Source: Streptomyces sp. NRRL F-5126 (GTDB lineage: Bacteria > Actinomycetota > Actinomycetes > Streptomycetales > Streptomycetaceae). From it: 64,000 nt of DNA. The translations under genes and the position numbers were made by a program. Within the stretch, counting starts at the first letter, position 1. Each line of letters opens with the position of its first letter. The notes below the pieces were generated by a model. It was not told where the DNA came from and made no database searches. It worked only from the letters and a program-made list of their open reading frames with translations. The stretch lies in the NCBI RefSeq assembly GCF_000721265.1, contig NZ_JOFZ01000006.1, positions 1 to 64,000 on the forward strand. Direction: 5' to 3'. Of this stretch, positions 27,153-34,089 are shown in pieces.

Positions 27153-29144
27153 ATGACACAACCGGAACGCTCGCGGTGGGACGTCGTGGTCGTCGGCGCG
27201 GGCGGCGCCGGTCTGCGGGCCGCGATCGCCGCGCGCGAGAGCGGCGCCCGTACGGCCGTGATCTGCAAGTCGCTGTTCGGCAAGGCCCACACGGTGATGG
27301 CCGAGGGCGGCATCGCCGCTTCCATGGGGAACGTGAACGCAGGAGACAACTGGCAGGTCCACTTCCGCGACACCATGCGCGGCGGCAAGTTCCTCAACCA
27401 GTGGCGGATGGCGGAGCTGCACGCCAAGGAGGCGCCCGAGCGGGTGTGGGAGCTGGAGACGTGGGGGGCTCTGTTCGACCGCACGCCCGACGGCCGCATC
27501 TCCCAGCGCAACTTCGGCGGCCACCAGTTTCCGCGCCTCGCGCACGTCGGCGACCGAACGGGCCTGGAACTGATCCGCACGCTCCAGCAGAAGATCGTCG
27601 CGCTGCAGCAGGAGGACTTCCGGGAGACCGGCGCGTACGAGTCGCGCCTGCGGGTCTTCCAGGAGTGCACGGCCACCCGCGTGCTCAAGGACGGCGACCG
27701 GGTGTCGGGCGCCTTCTGCTACGCGCGCGACTCCGGTGACTTCTTCGTGCTCGAAGCTCCGTCCGTCGTCCTCGCGACGGGCGGCATCGGCAAGTCGTTC
27801 AAGGTCACCTCGAACTCGTGGGAGTACACGGGCGACGGCCACGCGCTGGCGCTGCTCGCCGGGGCGCCGCTGATCAACATGGAGTTCGTGCAGTTCCACC
27901 CGACCGGCATGATCTGGCCGCCGTCCGTGAAGGGCCTGCTGGTCACCGAGTCCGTCAGGGGCGACGGCGGGGTCCTGCGCAACACCGAGGGCAAGCGGTT
28001 CATGTTCGACTACGTCCCCGACGTCTTCAAGGAGCAGTACGCGGAGTCCGAGGAGGAGGGCGACCGCTGGTACGACGACCCCGACACCAACCGCAGGCCG
28101 CCTGAGCTGCTGCCGCGCGACGAGGTCGCCCGCGCCATCAACTCGGAGGTGAAGGCGGGGCGCGGATCGCCGCACGGCGGCGTGTTCCTCGACGTGTCGA
28201 CGCGGATGTCGCCCGAGGTGATCAAGCGCAGGCTGCCCTCGATGTACCACCAGTTCAAGGAGCTGGCGGACGTCGACATCACGGCGGAGGCCATGGAGGT
28301 CGGGCCGACGTGCCACTACGTGATGGGCGGGGTGGCCGTCGACTCGGACTCGGCGGCGGCGCTCGGCGTGCCCGGCCTCTTCGCGGCGGGCGAGGTCGCC
28401 GGCGGTATGCACGGCTCCAACAGGCTCGGCGGCAACTCCCTGTCCGACCTGCTGGTGTTCGGCCGCAGGGCCGGGGCGCACGCCGCCGCGTACGCCGGCT
28501 CGCTCACGGCGCGCCCCGCCGTCGACGACGTCCAGGTGGACGAGGCGGCCGCCGAGGCGCTGCGGCCCTTCAGCGCGGAGGACGGCACGGGGCCCGCATC
28601 CGCGCCCGCACCCGTGCCCGTGCCTGTGCCCGTGCCGGACGAGCCGGGGGCGGGCACCCCGCCGGCGGAGAGCCCCTACACGCTCCACCAGGAGCTCCAG
28701 CAGACGATGAACGACCTCGTCGGCATCATCAGGCGCGCGGAGGAGATGGAGGAGGCCCTGGTCAGACTGGGCGAGCTGCGGGCGAGGGCGCGCCGCGCAG
28801 GGGTGGCGGGGAACCGCCGGTTCAACCCCGGCTGGCACCTCGCGCTCGACCTGCGCAACATGCTGCTCGTCGGGGAGTGCGTGGCGCGTGCCGCGCTGGA
28901 GCGCACGGAGAGCAGGGGCGGGCACACCCGCGAGGACTGGCCGTCGATGGAGGCGGCCTGGCGCCGCGTCAACCTGCACTGCGCGCTCGCCGATCCGGCG
29001 GGCACGCTCGCGGCCGCCGATCAGGAGCGCGGCCAGATCGCGCTGACCCGGCGGGAGACGCCGCCGGTCCGTCCCGACCTGCTCGCCCTGTTCGAGAAGG
29101 AGGAGCTGGTCAAGTACCTCGCCGAAGAGGAGTTCCACGAGTGA
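27153..29144 (+). CDS. sdhA: Succinate dehydrogenase/fumarate reductase flavoprotein subunit
   Basis: FAD-containing catalytic subunit of 663 residues. The dinucleotide fold is VVVVGAGGAGLRAAIAA (about 11-27). The FAD-attachment region KAHTVMAEGGIAASMGN contains the His used for covalent flavin in this family. Active-site segments are HPTGMIWPPS, SVRGDGGVLRN, CHYVMGGVAVD and GEVAGGMHGSNRLGGNSL. It oxidises succinate, or reduces fumarate. An insert of Pro/Ala/Val repeats (APVPVPVPVPDEPG, about 485-500) splits the C-terminal helical domain, and matches a run of GTGCCC-like repeats in the DNA. The stop overlaps the iron-sulfur subunit start by four bases. Confidence 0.92.
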   Translation: MTQPERSRWDVVVVGAGGAGLRAAIAARESGARTAVICKSLFGKAHTVMAEGGIAASMGNVNAGDNWQVHFRDTMRGGKFLNQWRMAELHAKEAPERVWELETWGALFDRTPDGRISQRNFGGHQFPRLAHVGDRTGLELIRTLQQKIVALQQEDFRETGAYESRLRVFQECTATRVLKDGDRVSGAFCYARDSGDFFVLEAPSVVLATGGIGKSFKVTSNSWEYTGDGHALALLAGAPLINMEFVQFHPTGMIWPPSVKGLLVTESVRGDGGVLRNTEGKRFMFDYVPDVFKEQYAESEEEGDRWYDDPDTNRRPPELLPRDEVARAINSEVKAGRGSPHGGVFLDVSTRMSPEVIKRRLPSMYHQFKELADVDITAEAMEVGPTCHYVMGGVAVDSDSAAALGVPGLFAAGEVAGGMHGSNRLGGNSLSDLLVFGRRAGAHAAAYAGSLTARPAVDDVQVDEAAAEALRPFSAEDGTGPASAPAPVPVPVPVPDEPGAGTPPAESPYTLHQELQQTMNDLVGIIRRAEEMEEALVRLGELRARARRAGVAGNRRFNPGWHLALDLRNMLLVGECVARAALERTESRGGHTREDWPSMEAAWRRVNLHCALADPAGTLAAADQERGQIALTRRETPPVRPDLLALFEKEELVKYLAEEEFHE

Positions 29145-29959
29145 GCACGAGCACGGGAGCGGCCGCGTCCGCCACCTCGTACGAGGCCCGCTTCCGGGTC
29201 TGGCGCGGCGACGCGGACGGCGGCGGCCTGCACGACTTCCGCGTCGAGGTGAACGACGGCGAGGTGGTCCTCGACATCATCCACCGCATCCAGGCCACCC
29301 AGGCGCCGGACCTCGCCGTCCGCTGGAACTGCAAGGCGGGCAAGTGCGGGTCGTGCAGCGCGGAGGTCAACGGCAGGCCGCGGCTGATGTGCATGACGCG
29401 CATGACGGACTTCGCTCGCGACGAGACGCTCACGGTGACGCCGCTGCGGGCGTTCCCCGTCCTGCGCGACCTGGTCACGGACGTGTCGTTCAACTACGAG
29501 AAGGCCCGCGAGGTGCCCGGCTTCGTGCCGCCCCCGGGGGTCGCGGCGGGCGAGTACCGGATGGCCCAGGCCGACGTGGACCGGTCGCAGGAGTTCCGCA
29601 AGTGCATCGAGTGCTACCTGTGCCAGAACACCTGCCACGTCGTACGCGACCACGAGGAGAACAAGACCGCGTTCGCCGGGCCGCGCTTCCTGATGCGGGT
29701 GGCGGAGCTGGACATGCACCCGCTGGACGCGGCGGGCCGGGCGGGACTCGACCGCAGTCGCACGGCGCAGGAGGAGCACGGGCTCGGCTACTGCAACATC
29801 ACCAAGTGCTGCACGGACGTCTGCCCGGAGGGCATCAAGATCACCGACAACGCCCTGATCCCGCTCAAGGAGCGTGCGGCCGACCGCAAGTACGACCCGC
29901 TGGTCTGGCTCGGCTCCAAAATCCGCCGCCGCGGGGCCGGTTCCGGCCCCGGCGCCTGA
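29141..29959 (+). CDS. sdhB: Succinate dehydrogenase/fumarate reductase iron-sulfur subunit
   Basis: Iron-sulfur subunit of 272 residues, GTG start in the flavoprotein stop (GTGA). The [2Fe-2S] ligands are in RWNCKAGKCGSCSAEV with the distal Cys in RLMCMTR. The C-terminal clusters are supplied by CIECYLCQNTCHVV and CCTDVCPEGI, together with an upstream Cys (GYCNITK). It relays electrons between flavin and quinone. The N-terminal 12 residues are Ser/Thr/Ala-rich. Together with the two upstream genes it makes a complete three-subunit complex. Streptomyces often carries two sdh sets; which one this is cannot be decided from the window. Confidence 0.92.
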   Translation: MSTSTGAAASATSYEARFRVWRGDADGGGLHDFRVEVNDGEVVLDIIHRIQATQAPDLAVRWNCKAGKCGSCSAEVNGRPRLMCMTRMTDFARDETLTVTPLRAFPVLRDLVTDVSFNYEKAREVPGFVPPPGVAAGEYRMAQADVDRSQEFRKCIECYLCQNTCHVVRDHEENKTAFAGPRFLMRVAELDMHPLDAAGRAGLDRSRTAQEEHGLGYCNITKCCTDVCPEGIKITDNALIPLKERAADRKYDPLVWLGSKIRRRGAGSGPGA

Positions 29960-30174
29960 CGCGCCGGGCCCGCGCCACGAGCCGGGGGCCGCGCCCCAAC
30001 GGGCTGCCTACGGCGCTACCACCACCCGCGCCACGCACTTACAGGCGACAGCGCGGTTACAGCGGGGCCCCGGCCCGCCCGGGCGCGGCCGGCGGCGACA
30101 CTGCCGCGAGCGTGCGGCAGGAGCCACGGGTGGTGGCGCGCAGGGCGGAGGCCCTATGGGGCCGGTCGCGGCCA

Positions 30175-30202
30175 GGGCCCGCGCCCCGGTGGGCGCGGGC
30201 CC
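30175..30202. terminator. Bidirectional terminator between convergent genes
   Basis: 12-bp perfect arms, GGGCCCGCGCCC and GGGCGCGGGCCC, with loop CGGT, in the 270-base gap between sdhB and the convergent isochorismatase-like gene. The rest of the gap (29960-30174) holds only GC-rich low-complexity sequence. Confidence 0.75.
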
Positions 30203-30232
30203 AAAACCCGGCCTTGCGCGGCAGCGCGACGC

Positions 30233-30784
30233 TCAGCCGAGGAGCTTGATGATCGCGTCGGTGGTGTCCGTCTCGCCGAGGCGCGGGAAGATCCGCTCCA
30301 CGGCGTTGCGGTGCGTCTCCGCGTCCATGTCCGTGACGGCGTCCGTCGCGACGGTCACGTTGTAGCCGTGCTCGTACGCGGAGCGCGCGGTGTTCTCGAC
30401 GCCGATGCTGGTGGCGATGCCGGTCAGCACGACCTGCGTGACTCCGTGGCGGCGCAGCTGGAGGTCCAGGTCGGTGCCGTGGAACGCGCCCCAGACCTGC
30501 TTGGTGACGACGATGTCGCCGTCCTGCCTGCCGAGCCCCTCGGCGAGGTCGGCCCAGTCGGCCGGCGGACGGCCGCCGGAGGACGCGTTCTCGGTGCGTC
30601 CCGGCGCGCCGCCGGTAACGCGCACGAGCACGACCGGCAGGCCCTTGGCGCGGAAGGCCGCGGCCAGGCGGGCGGAACGCTCGACGACGTCGTCGGCGCT
30701 GTGGACGGTGGGCAGCGAGACGATGCCCTTCTGCAGGTCGACGACGACCAGGGCGGTCTTCGGGTCGAGTGTGGTGGCGGTCAT
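30233..30784 (-). CDS. Isochorismatase-family hydrolase lacking the catalytic cysteine
   Basis: Cytosolic protein of 183 residues with the cysteine-hydrolase/isochorismatase fold. The catalytic Asp is in ALVVVDLQKG (about residue 17) and the Lys in VVTKQVWGAFHG. The position of the nucleophilic Cys, normally in a CVE-type motif, reads TSIGVENTAR, so Cys is replaced by Gly. True isochorismatases such as PhzD also lack the Cys and hydrolyse a vinyl ether by acid catalysis, so this is more likely such an enzyme than an amidase. The start is ATG at 30784 with GGAGAAGAG upstream; a TTG 21 bases earlier is less likely. It lies 57 bases downstream of the MFS gene and is probably part of the MarR-controlled unit. 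Confidence 0.82.
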   Translation of the reverse strand: MTATTLDPKTALVVVDLQKGIVSLPTVHSADDVVERSARLAAAFRAKGLPVVLVRVTGGAPGRTENASSGGRPPADWADLAEGLGRQDGDIVVTKQVWGAFHGTDLDLQLRRHGVTQVVLTGIATSIGVENTARSAYEHGYNVTVATDAVTDMDAETHRNAVERIFPRLGETDTTDAIIKLLG

Positions 30785-30841
30785 GGCGCTCTTCTCCTTG
30801 AACAATGGTGGGCAGGCGATGTGGGGGTACGTGCGCGTCCC

Positions 30842-32302
30842 TCACGTGCGGGCGCCGCCGCGCAGCGCCCGGTCGGTGAGGGTCACGACGATCAGGAGCA
30901 CCCCGAGGCAGGCCGACACGGCGGCCATGAGGTGCAGACCGCCGTCGCCGGCCTGCCGGCCGTAGGCGAGGGCGATCAGGCTGGAAGCGGCGATGGCGCC
31001 GATGTACTGCGCGGTGCGCTGCAGCCCGGCCGCGGAGCCGATGCTGCCGGGCGGCGAGTACGACTGGACGGCCGCCTGGTTGCTGGTGCCGATGAGGCCC
31101 TGCGGTATGCCGAAGCACGCGCCCGCCACGAGCAGCAGGATCAGCGGCGTGCCGCTCCCGACGAAGACCAGCAGGCTCGCGCCGCCGAGGAGCAGGACGG
31201 CGGCCAGGGCGAGCGGGCCGCGTATGCCCTTCGTACGCGCCCCGAGCAGCGAGCAGACCAGCGCCGTAAGGGACATGGGCAGCATCACCAGGCCGGTCGT
31301 GGCGGCCGTGAAGCCGCGCCCGTCCTCGAGCCACTGGGTGAACCCGTACATCACGCAGTAGATCAGCAGGTAGCTGATGCCGTGCCTGAGGTACGTGCGG
31401 GTGAGCGCGCCGTTGCGCGCGAGCGTCCTGAGGTCGATGAAGGGCTGCCTCGCGCGCAGCTGCCAGCGCGCGAGGACCAGCGAGACGGCGGCGAACGGCG
31501 CGAGGAGCCACCAGATCGGGTGGCCGAGGTCGAGCAGGAAGAACGCGAGGAGGGTCAGCGCCGTCGTGAACAGGCCGATGCCCAGCGGGTCGACGGAGCG
31601 CCACACGGAGCTCTGCGCGGCCGCGGCGGGGTCGGCGGCCCGCGCCTCGGCGCGCGCGGCGCCCGTGACGTCCTTCGGCACGAAGAACAGCGCGAGGACG
31701 AACGCGGCCAGCGCGACGGGCAGGTTGACGGCGAAGATGGCGCGCCAGCCGAAGAACCCGACGAGCACACCGCCGAGCGTGGGGCCGACGGCCGCGCTGC
31801 CGAGCCCCGCGAACGACAGCCGGGCGAGCACGGGACGCGGCGGCGTCCGGCCGACCCTGCGCCCCTCGTCGCGCAGCACGGACATGGCGGCCGGGTAGGC
31901 GGCCGAGGTGCCGATGCCGAGCAGCAGACGGGACACGAGCAGCCACAGGAACGACGGCGCGAGCGTGCCGACGAGGCCGGAGGCGAGGACGACGAGCAGG
32001 CCGCCGAGGAAGACGCGGCGCGGTCCGAGCGAGTCGGCGAGCTTGCCGAGCACGGGCTGGGCCACGGCGCTCGCGAGGTAGAGGACGGAGATCAGCCACG
32101 CCGTGTCGGCCGCGCCGACGCCGAAGTCGTGCCCGATCGACACCAGCGCGGTGGAGATCATGGTGGTGTTCAGCGGATTGAGCAGCGAACCCATCAGCAG
32201 GGGCAGTGTCAGGCGCCCGGGAAAACCCTTCGACACCTTGTCCGCCTCCGCCGGCCTGGCCGCCTTCTCCGTGCCGGTGGTGCTCACGTGCGAAGTGCTC
32301 AC
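30842..32302 (-). CDS. MFS multidrug-type exporter (DHA2-like)
   Basis: Transporter of 486 residues with about 12-14 hydrophobic helices. The family signature between helices two and three is GKLADSLGPRRVFLGG. Helix one opens with LLMGSLLNPLNTTMISTALV, typical of proton-driven drug exporters, and GSAAVGPTLGGVLVGFFGWRA is the antiporter motif C region. The GTG start at 32302 sits in the MarR stop (GTGA), giving translational coupling; an in-frame GTG at 32287 is an alternative. Export of a drug or metabolite controlled by the coupled MarR is the likely role. Confidence 0.88.
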   Translation of the reverse strand: MSTSHVSTTGTEKAARPAEADKVSKGFPGRLTLPLLMGSLLNPLNTTMISTALVSIGHDFGVGAADTAWLISVLYLASAVAQPVLGKLADSLGPRRVFLGGLLVVLASGLVGTLAPSFLWLLVSRLLLGIGTSAAYPAAMSVLRDEGRRVGRTPPRPVLARLSFAGLGSAAVGPTLGGVLVGFFGWRAIFAVNLPVALAAFVLALFFVPKDVTGAARAEARAADPAAAAQSSVWRSVDPLGIGLFTTALTLLAFFLLDLGHPIWWLLAPFAAVSLVLARWQLRARQPFIDLRTLARNGALTRTYLRHGISYLLIYCVMYGFTQWLEDGRGFTAATTGLVMLPMSLTALVCSLLGARTKGIRGPLALAAVLLLGGASLLVFVGSGTPLILLLVAGACFGIPQGLIGTSNQAAVQSYSPPGSIGSAAGLQRTAQYIGAIAASSLIALAYGRQAGDGGLHLMAAVSACLGVLLIVVTLTDRALRGGART

Positions 32303-32742
32303 TTCTCGGTCAGCCGCCGCAGGAGGCGCGCGGCCTCGGCGAGCGTGCGGCGCTCTTCCGCGTCGAGTTCTTCGGCGATCACCTTTGACAGCCAGGTCTG
32401 CTTCGCGGCGCGCACGCCCGCGAGTACGGTGCGCCCGTGGTCCGTGACGGACACGACGGACTGCCTGCCGTCGGCGGGGTCCGGGCTCCGCCGGACCAGG
32501 CCGTGCTCCTCCAGCGCGCCCAGGGTCAGCCGCATCGACTGCGGCCTGACGTGCTCGGCGCGCGCGAGTGCGGCCGTCGTGGCAGGACCGTCGTCGGCCA
32601 GGCGCACCAGCACGGAGCGCTGCGAGGGGGTGAGGCCCGTGCCGGGCGCCGTCGACCTCAGGCGCCGGGAGAGCAGGCCGGCCATCGTGGCGACGTCGGC
32701 CGCGACCTCCTCGGGCGTGGGGTCCTGCGGGCGTTCGGGCAT
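32299..32742 (-). CDS. MarR-family transcriptional regulator
   Basis: Repressor-type regulator of 147 residues with the winged helix-turn-helix: LTPSQRSVLVRLADDG, TTAALARAEHVRPQSMRLTL and the wing GLVRRSPDPADGRQSVVSVT. Helices at both ends (VATMAGLLSRRLR, ERRTLAEAARLLRRL) form the dimer interface. ATG at 32742 (MPERPQ) is taken as start; an upstream extension runs into the operator-like palindrome. It is the first gene of a unit with the MFS exporter and the isochorismatase-like protein, the usual autoregulated arrangement. Confidence 0.88.
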   Translation of the reverse strand: MPERPQDPTPEEVAADVATMAGLLSRRLRSTAPGTGLTPSQRSVLVRLADDGPATTAALARAEHVRPQSMRLTLGALEEHGLVRRSPDPADGRQSVVSVTDHGRTVLAGVRAAKQTWLSKVIAEELDAEERRTLAEAARLLRRLTEK

Positions 32743-32758
32743 GCGTCCAGGGTAGGAA

Positions 32759-32792
32759 AACGACAGGCAACCTTGCAAGTTTTCCTGTCGTT
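32759..32792. promoter_or_regulatory. Likely MarR operator
   Basis: 9-bp arms AACGACAGG and CCTGTCGTT surround a 16-base core that contains the 8-base palindrome CTTGCAAG (32772-32779). It lies 17 bases upstream of the marR start codon, where autoregulatory MarR sites usually sit, in a stretch much richer in A/T than its surroundings. Confidence 0.65.
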
Positions 32793-32840
32793 CCCTGCGT
32801 CACTCCCGCTGGGCCACCGCAGTCCCGCTTCAGTTCCGCT

Positions 32841-33947
32841 TCAGTCCTGAGCCGCGCCCCAGCCCTTGCGGTACGCGGCCCAGTCGCTGTCCGTGGCCGC
32901 GAAGTCGACGTACAGCCCCACGCCGAACCGCTTGCGGTGCACGTCGTTCCTGCCGAGCGCGAGCCGCACGCCGTGGATGGCGGCCGCGGGCGTCTCCGCG
33001 TATCCGTGGTGGCTCATGTCCTCCTCGCGGTAGAAGGGCAGCCCCATGAGCAGTTCCGTTGTCCTGGGCGTGGCCGCCAGCGCGAGCGCGGTCTGCTGCG
33101 CGACGTACCCGCCGTACAGCGACTCGAGCGGCATCGCGGTGTCGTACGACATGACCGCGACCTGGTCGACACGGCGCGCGACCTGCCCGAAGTAGGCCTG
33201 CGACCACCACTTGGGGTGCCCGGTCAGCGCGCCTGCCGCCGCGTGCAGCGACGGCAGCGGGTCGATCTGGGCGGCGGCCACCGAGAGCGGCACGCCCCTT
33301 GCCCCGGTCAGCGCGTGCAGGCGGTCGAGCAGGTGCAGGAAGTCCTGGTCGCCCGAGTGCAGCGGCTCCAGGTCGAAGTGGACGCCGTCGAACCCGGCGT
33401 CGAGCACCTGCCGTGCGGAGGCGACCACGGCGTCGCGGGTCGCCGCGCCGGCCAGCCGCAGGCCTTCGGGCGACTCGGTGGCGAGCACGTCGCCGAGCCA
33501 CGCGTCCACGCGGACGCCCGGCATGGTGCGGTGGACGGCCGCGATCAGCCGCGCGGCGGCGGGGTAGCGCCCCTCGGGCAGGGTTCCGTCGTGCTCCAGC
33601 GGGCCGGCGTGCACGTACAGGTCCTTGATGCCGGTGGACTTGACGCGGCGGGCGAACGCGGCCAGGTCGGCGTCGTCCTTGCGGCCGTCGACCCAGGCGT
33701 GCCCCATCCACACGGCGTCCATGCCGCGGGTGCGGGTGCCGTCCTCGATGTCGCCCGTGTACGCGACGCGCAGGGCGACGGCGGCCGCGAGCACGGGCAC
33801 GACGACGATCAGGGCGACGGCGATCGCGATCCGCCTCGGCCATCCGGCGCGCGGCCCCCGCCGGGCCCACGTCCACCAGGCGCGGCCGCGCCGCCCCTCC
33901 GACGGCCCCGGCACCGGCCCCGACCCGTCACGCGCACGCTCGGACAA
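32841..33947 (-). CDS. Membrane-anchored protein with glycoside-hydrolase-like (GH18-type barrel) domain
   Basis: Protein of 368 residues, TTG start at 33947 after GGGGAGGGG. A basic N terminus is followed by one membrane helix (IAIAVALIVVVPVLAAAVAL, about 40-60), so the rest is outside the cell. The extracellular part reads as a TIM barrel: FDGVHFDLEPL resembles the DxxDxDxE active-site strand of GH18, and VDQVAVMSYDT and LLMGLPFYRE match later barrel strands. Exact GH18 acid Glu identity is uncertain; the motif here is DGVHFDLE, which does place a Glu at the right end. A role in cleaving or binding cell-wall or chitin-like glycans is inference. Confidence 0.65.
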   Translation of the reverse strand: MSERARDGSGPVPGPSEGRRGRAWWTWARRGPRAGWPRRIAIAVALIVVVPVLAAAVALRVAYTGDIEDGTRTRGMDAVWMGHAWVDGRKDDADLAAFARRVKSTGIKDLYVHAGPLEHDGTLPEGRYPAAARLIAAVHRTMPGVRVDAWLGDVLATESPEGLRLAGAATRDAVVASARQVLDAGFDGVHFDLEPLHSGDQDFLHLLDRLHALTGARGVPLSVAAAQIDPLPSLHAAAGALTGHPKWWSQAYFGQVARRVDQVAVMSYDTAMPLESLYGGYVAQQTALALAATPRTTELLMGLPFYREEDMSHHGYAETPAAAIHGVRLALGRNDVHRKRFGVGLYVDFAATDSDWAAYRKGWGAAQD

Positions 33948-34044
33948 CGCGAACCCCTCCCCAGGCGCGGCCCCCCGGCCGCGGAGGGATCAGGGTACGA
34001 GGGAGGACGCCGTGACCTGCGGGGCCGCCGGCAACCGTTTCGGT

Positions 34045-34089
34045 ATCAGGACATGCGCCATCAGGACATGCGCCACCCGGACATACGTC
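34045..34089. repeat. Three tandem 15-bp units at the 3' end of the phosphatase gene
   Basis: ATCAGGACATGCGCC occurs twice exactly (34045-34059, 34060-34074) and a diverged third copy (34075-34089) runs into the stop codon of the minus-strand gene. It has no hairpin potential of note. Confidence 0.9.

Noticed and set aside
32818..32845. Short direct repeat CCGCTTCAGT before the glycosidase-like gene end
   Set aside because: Two 10-base copies in a GC-rich spacer; too short to support a function.
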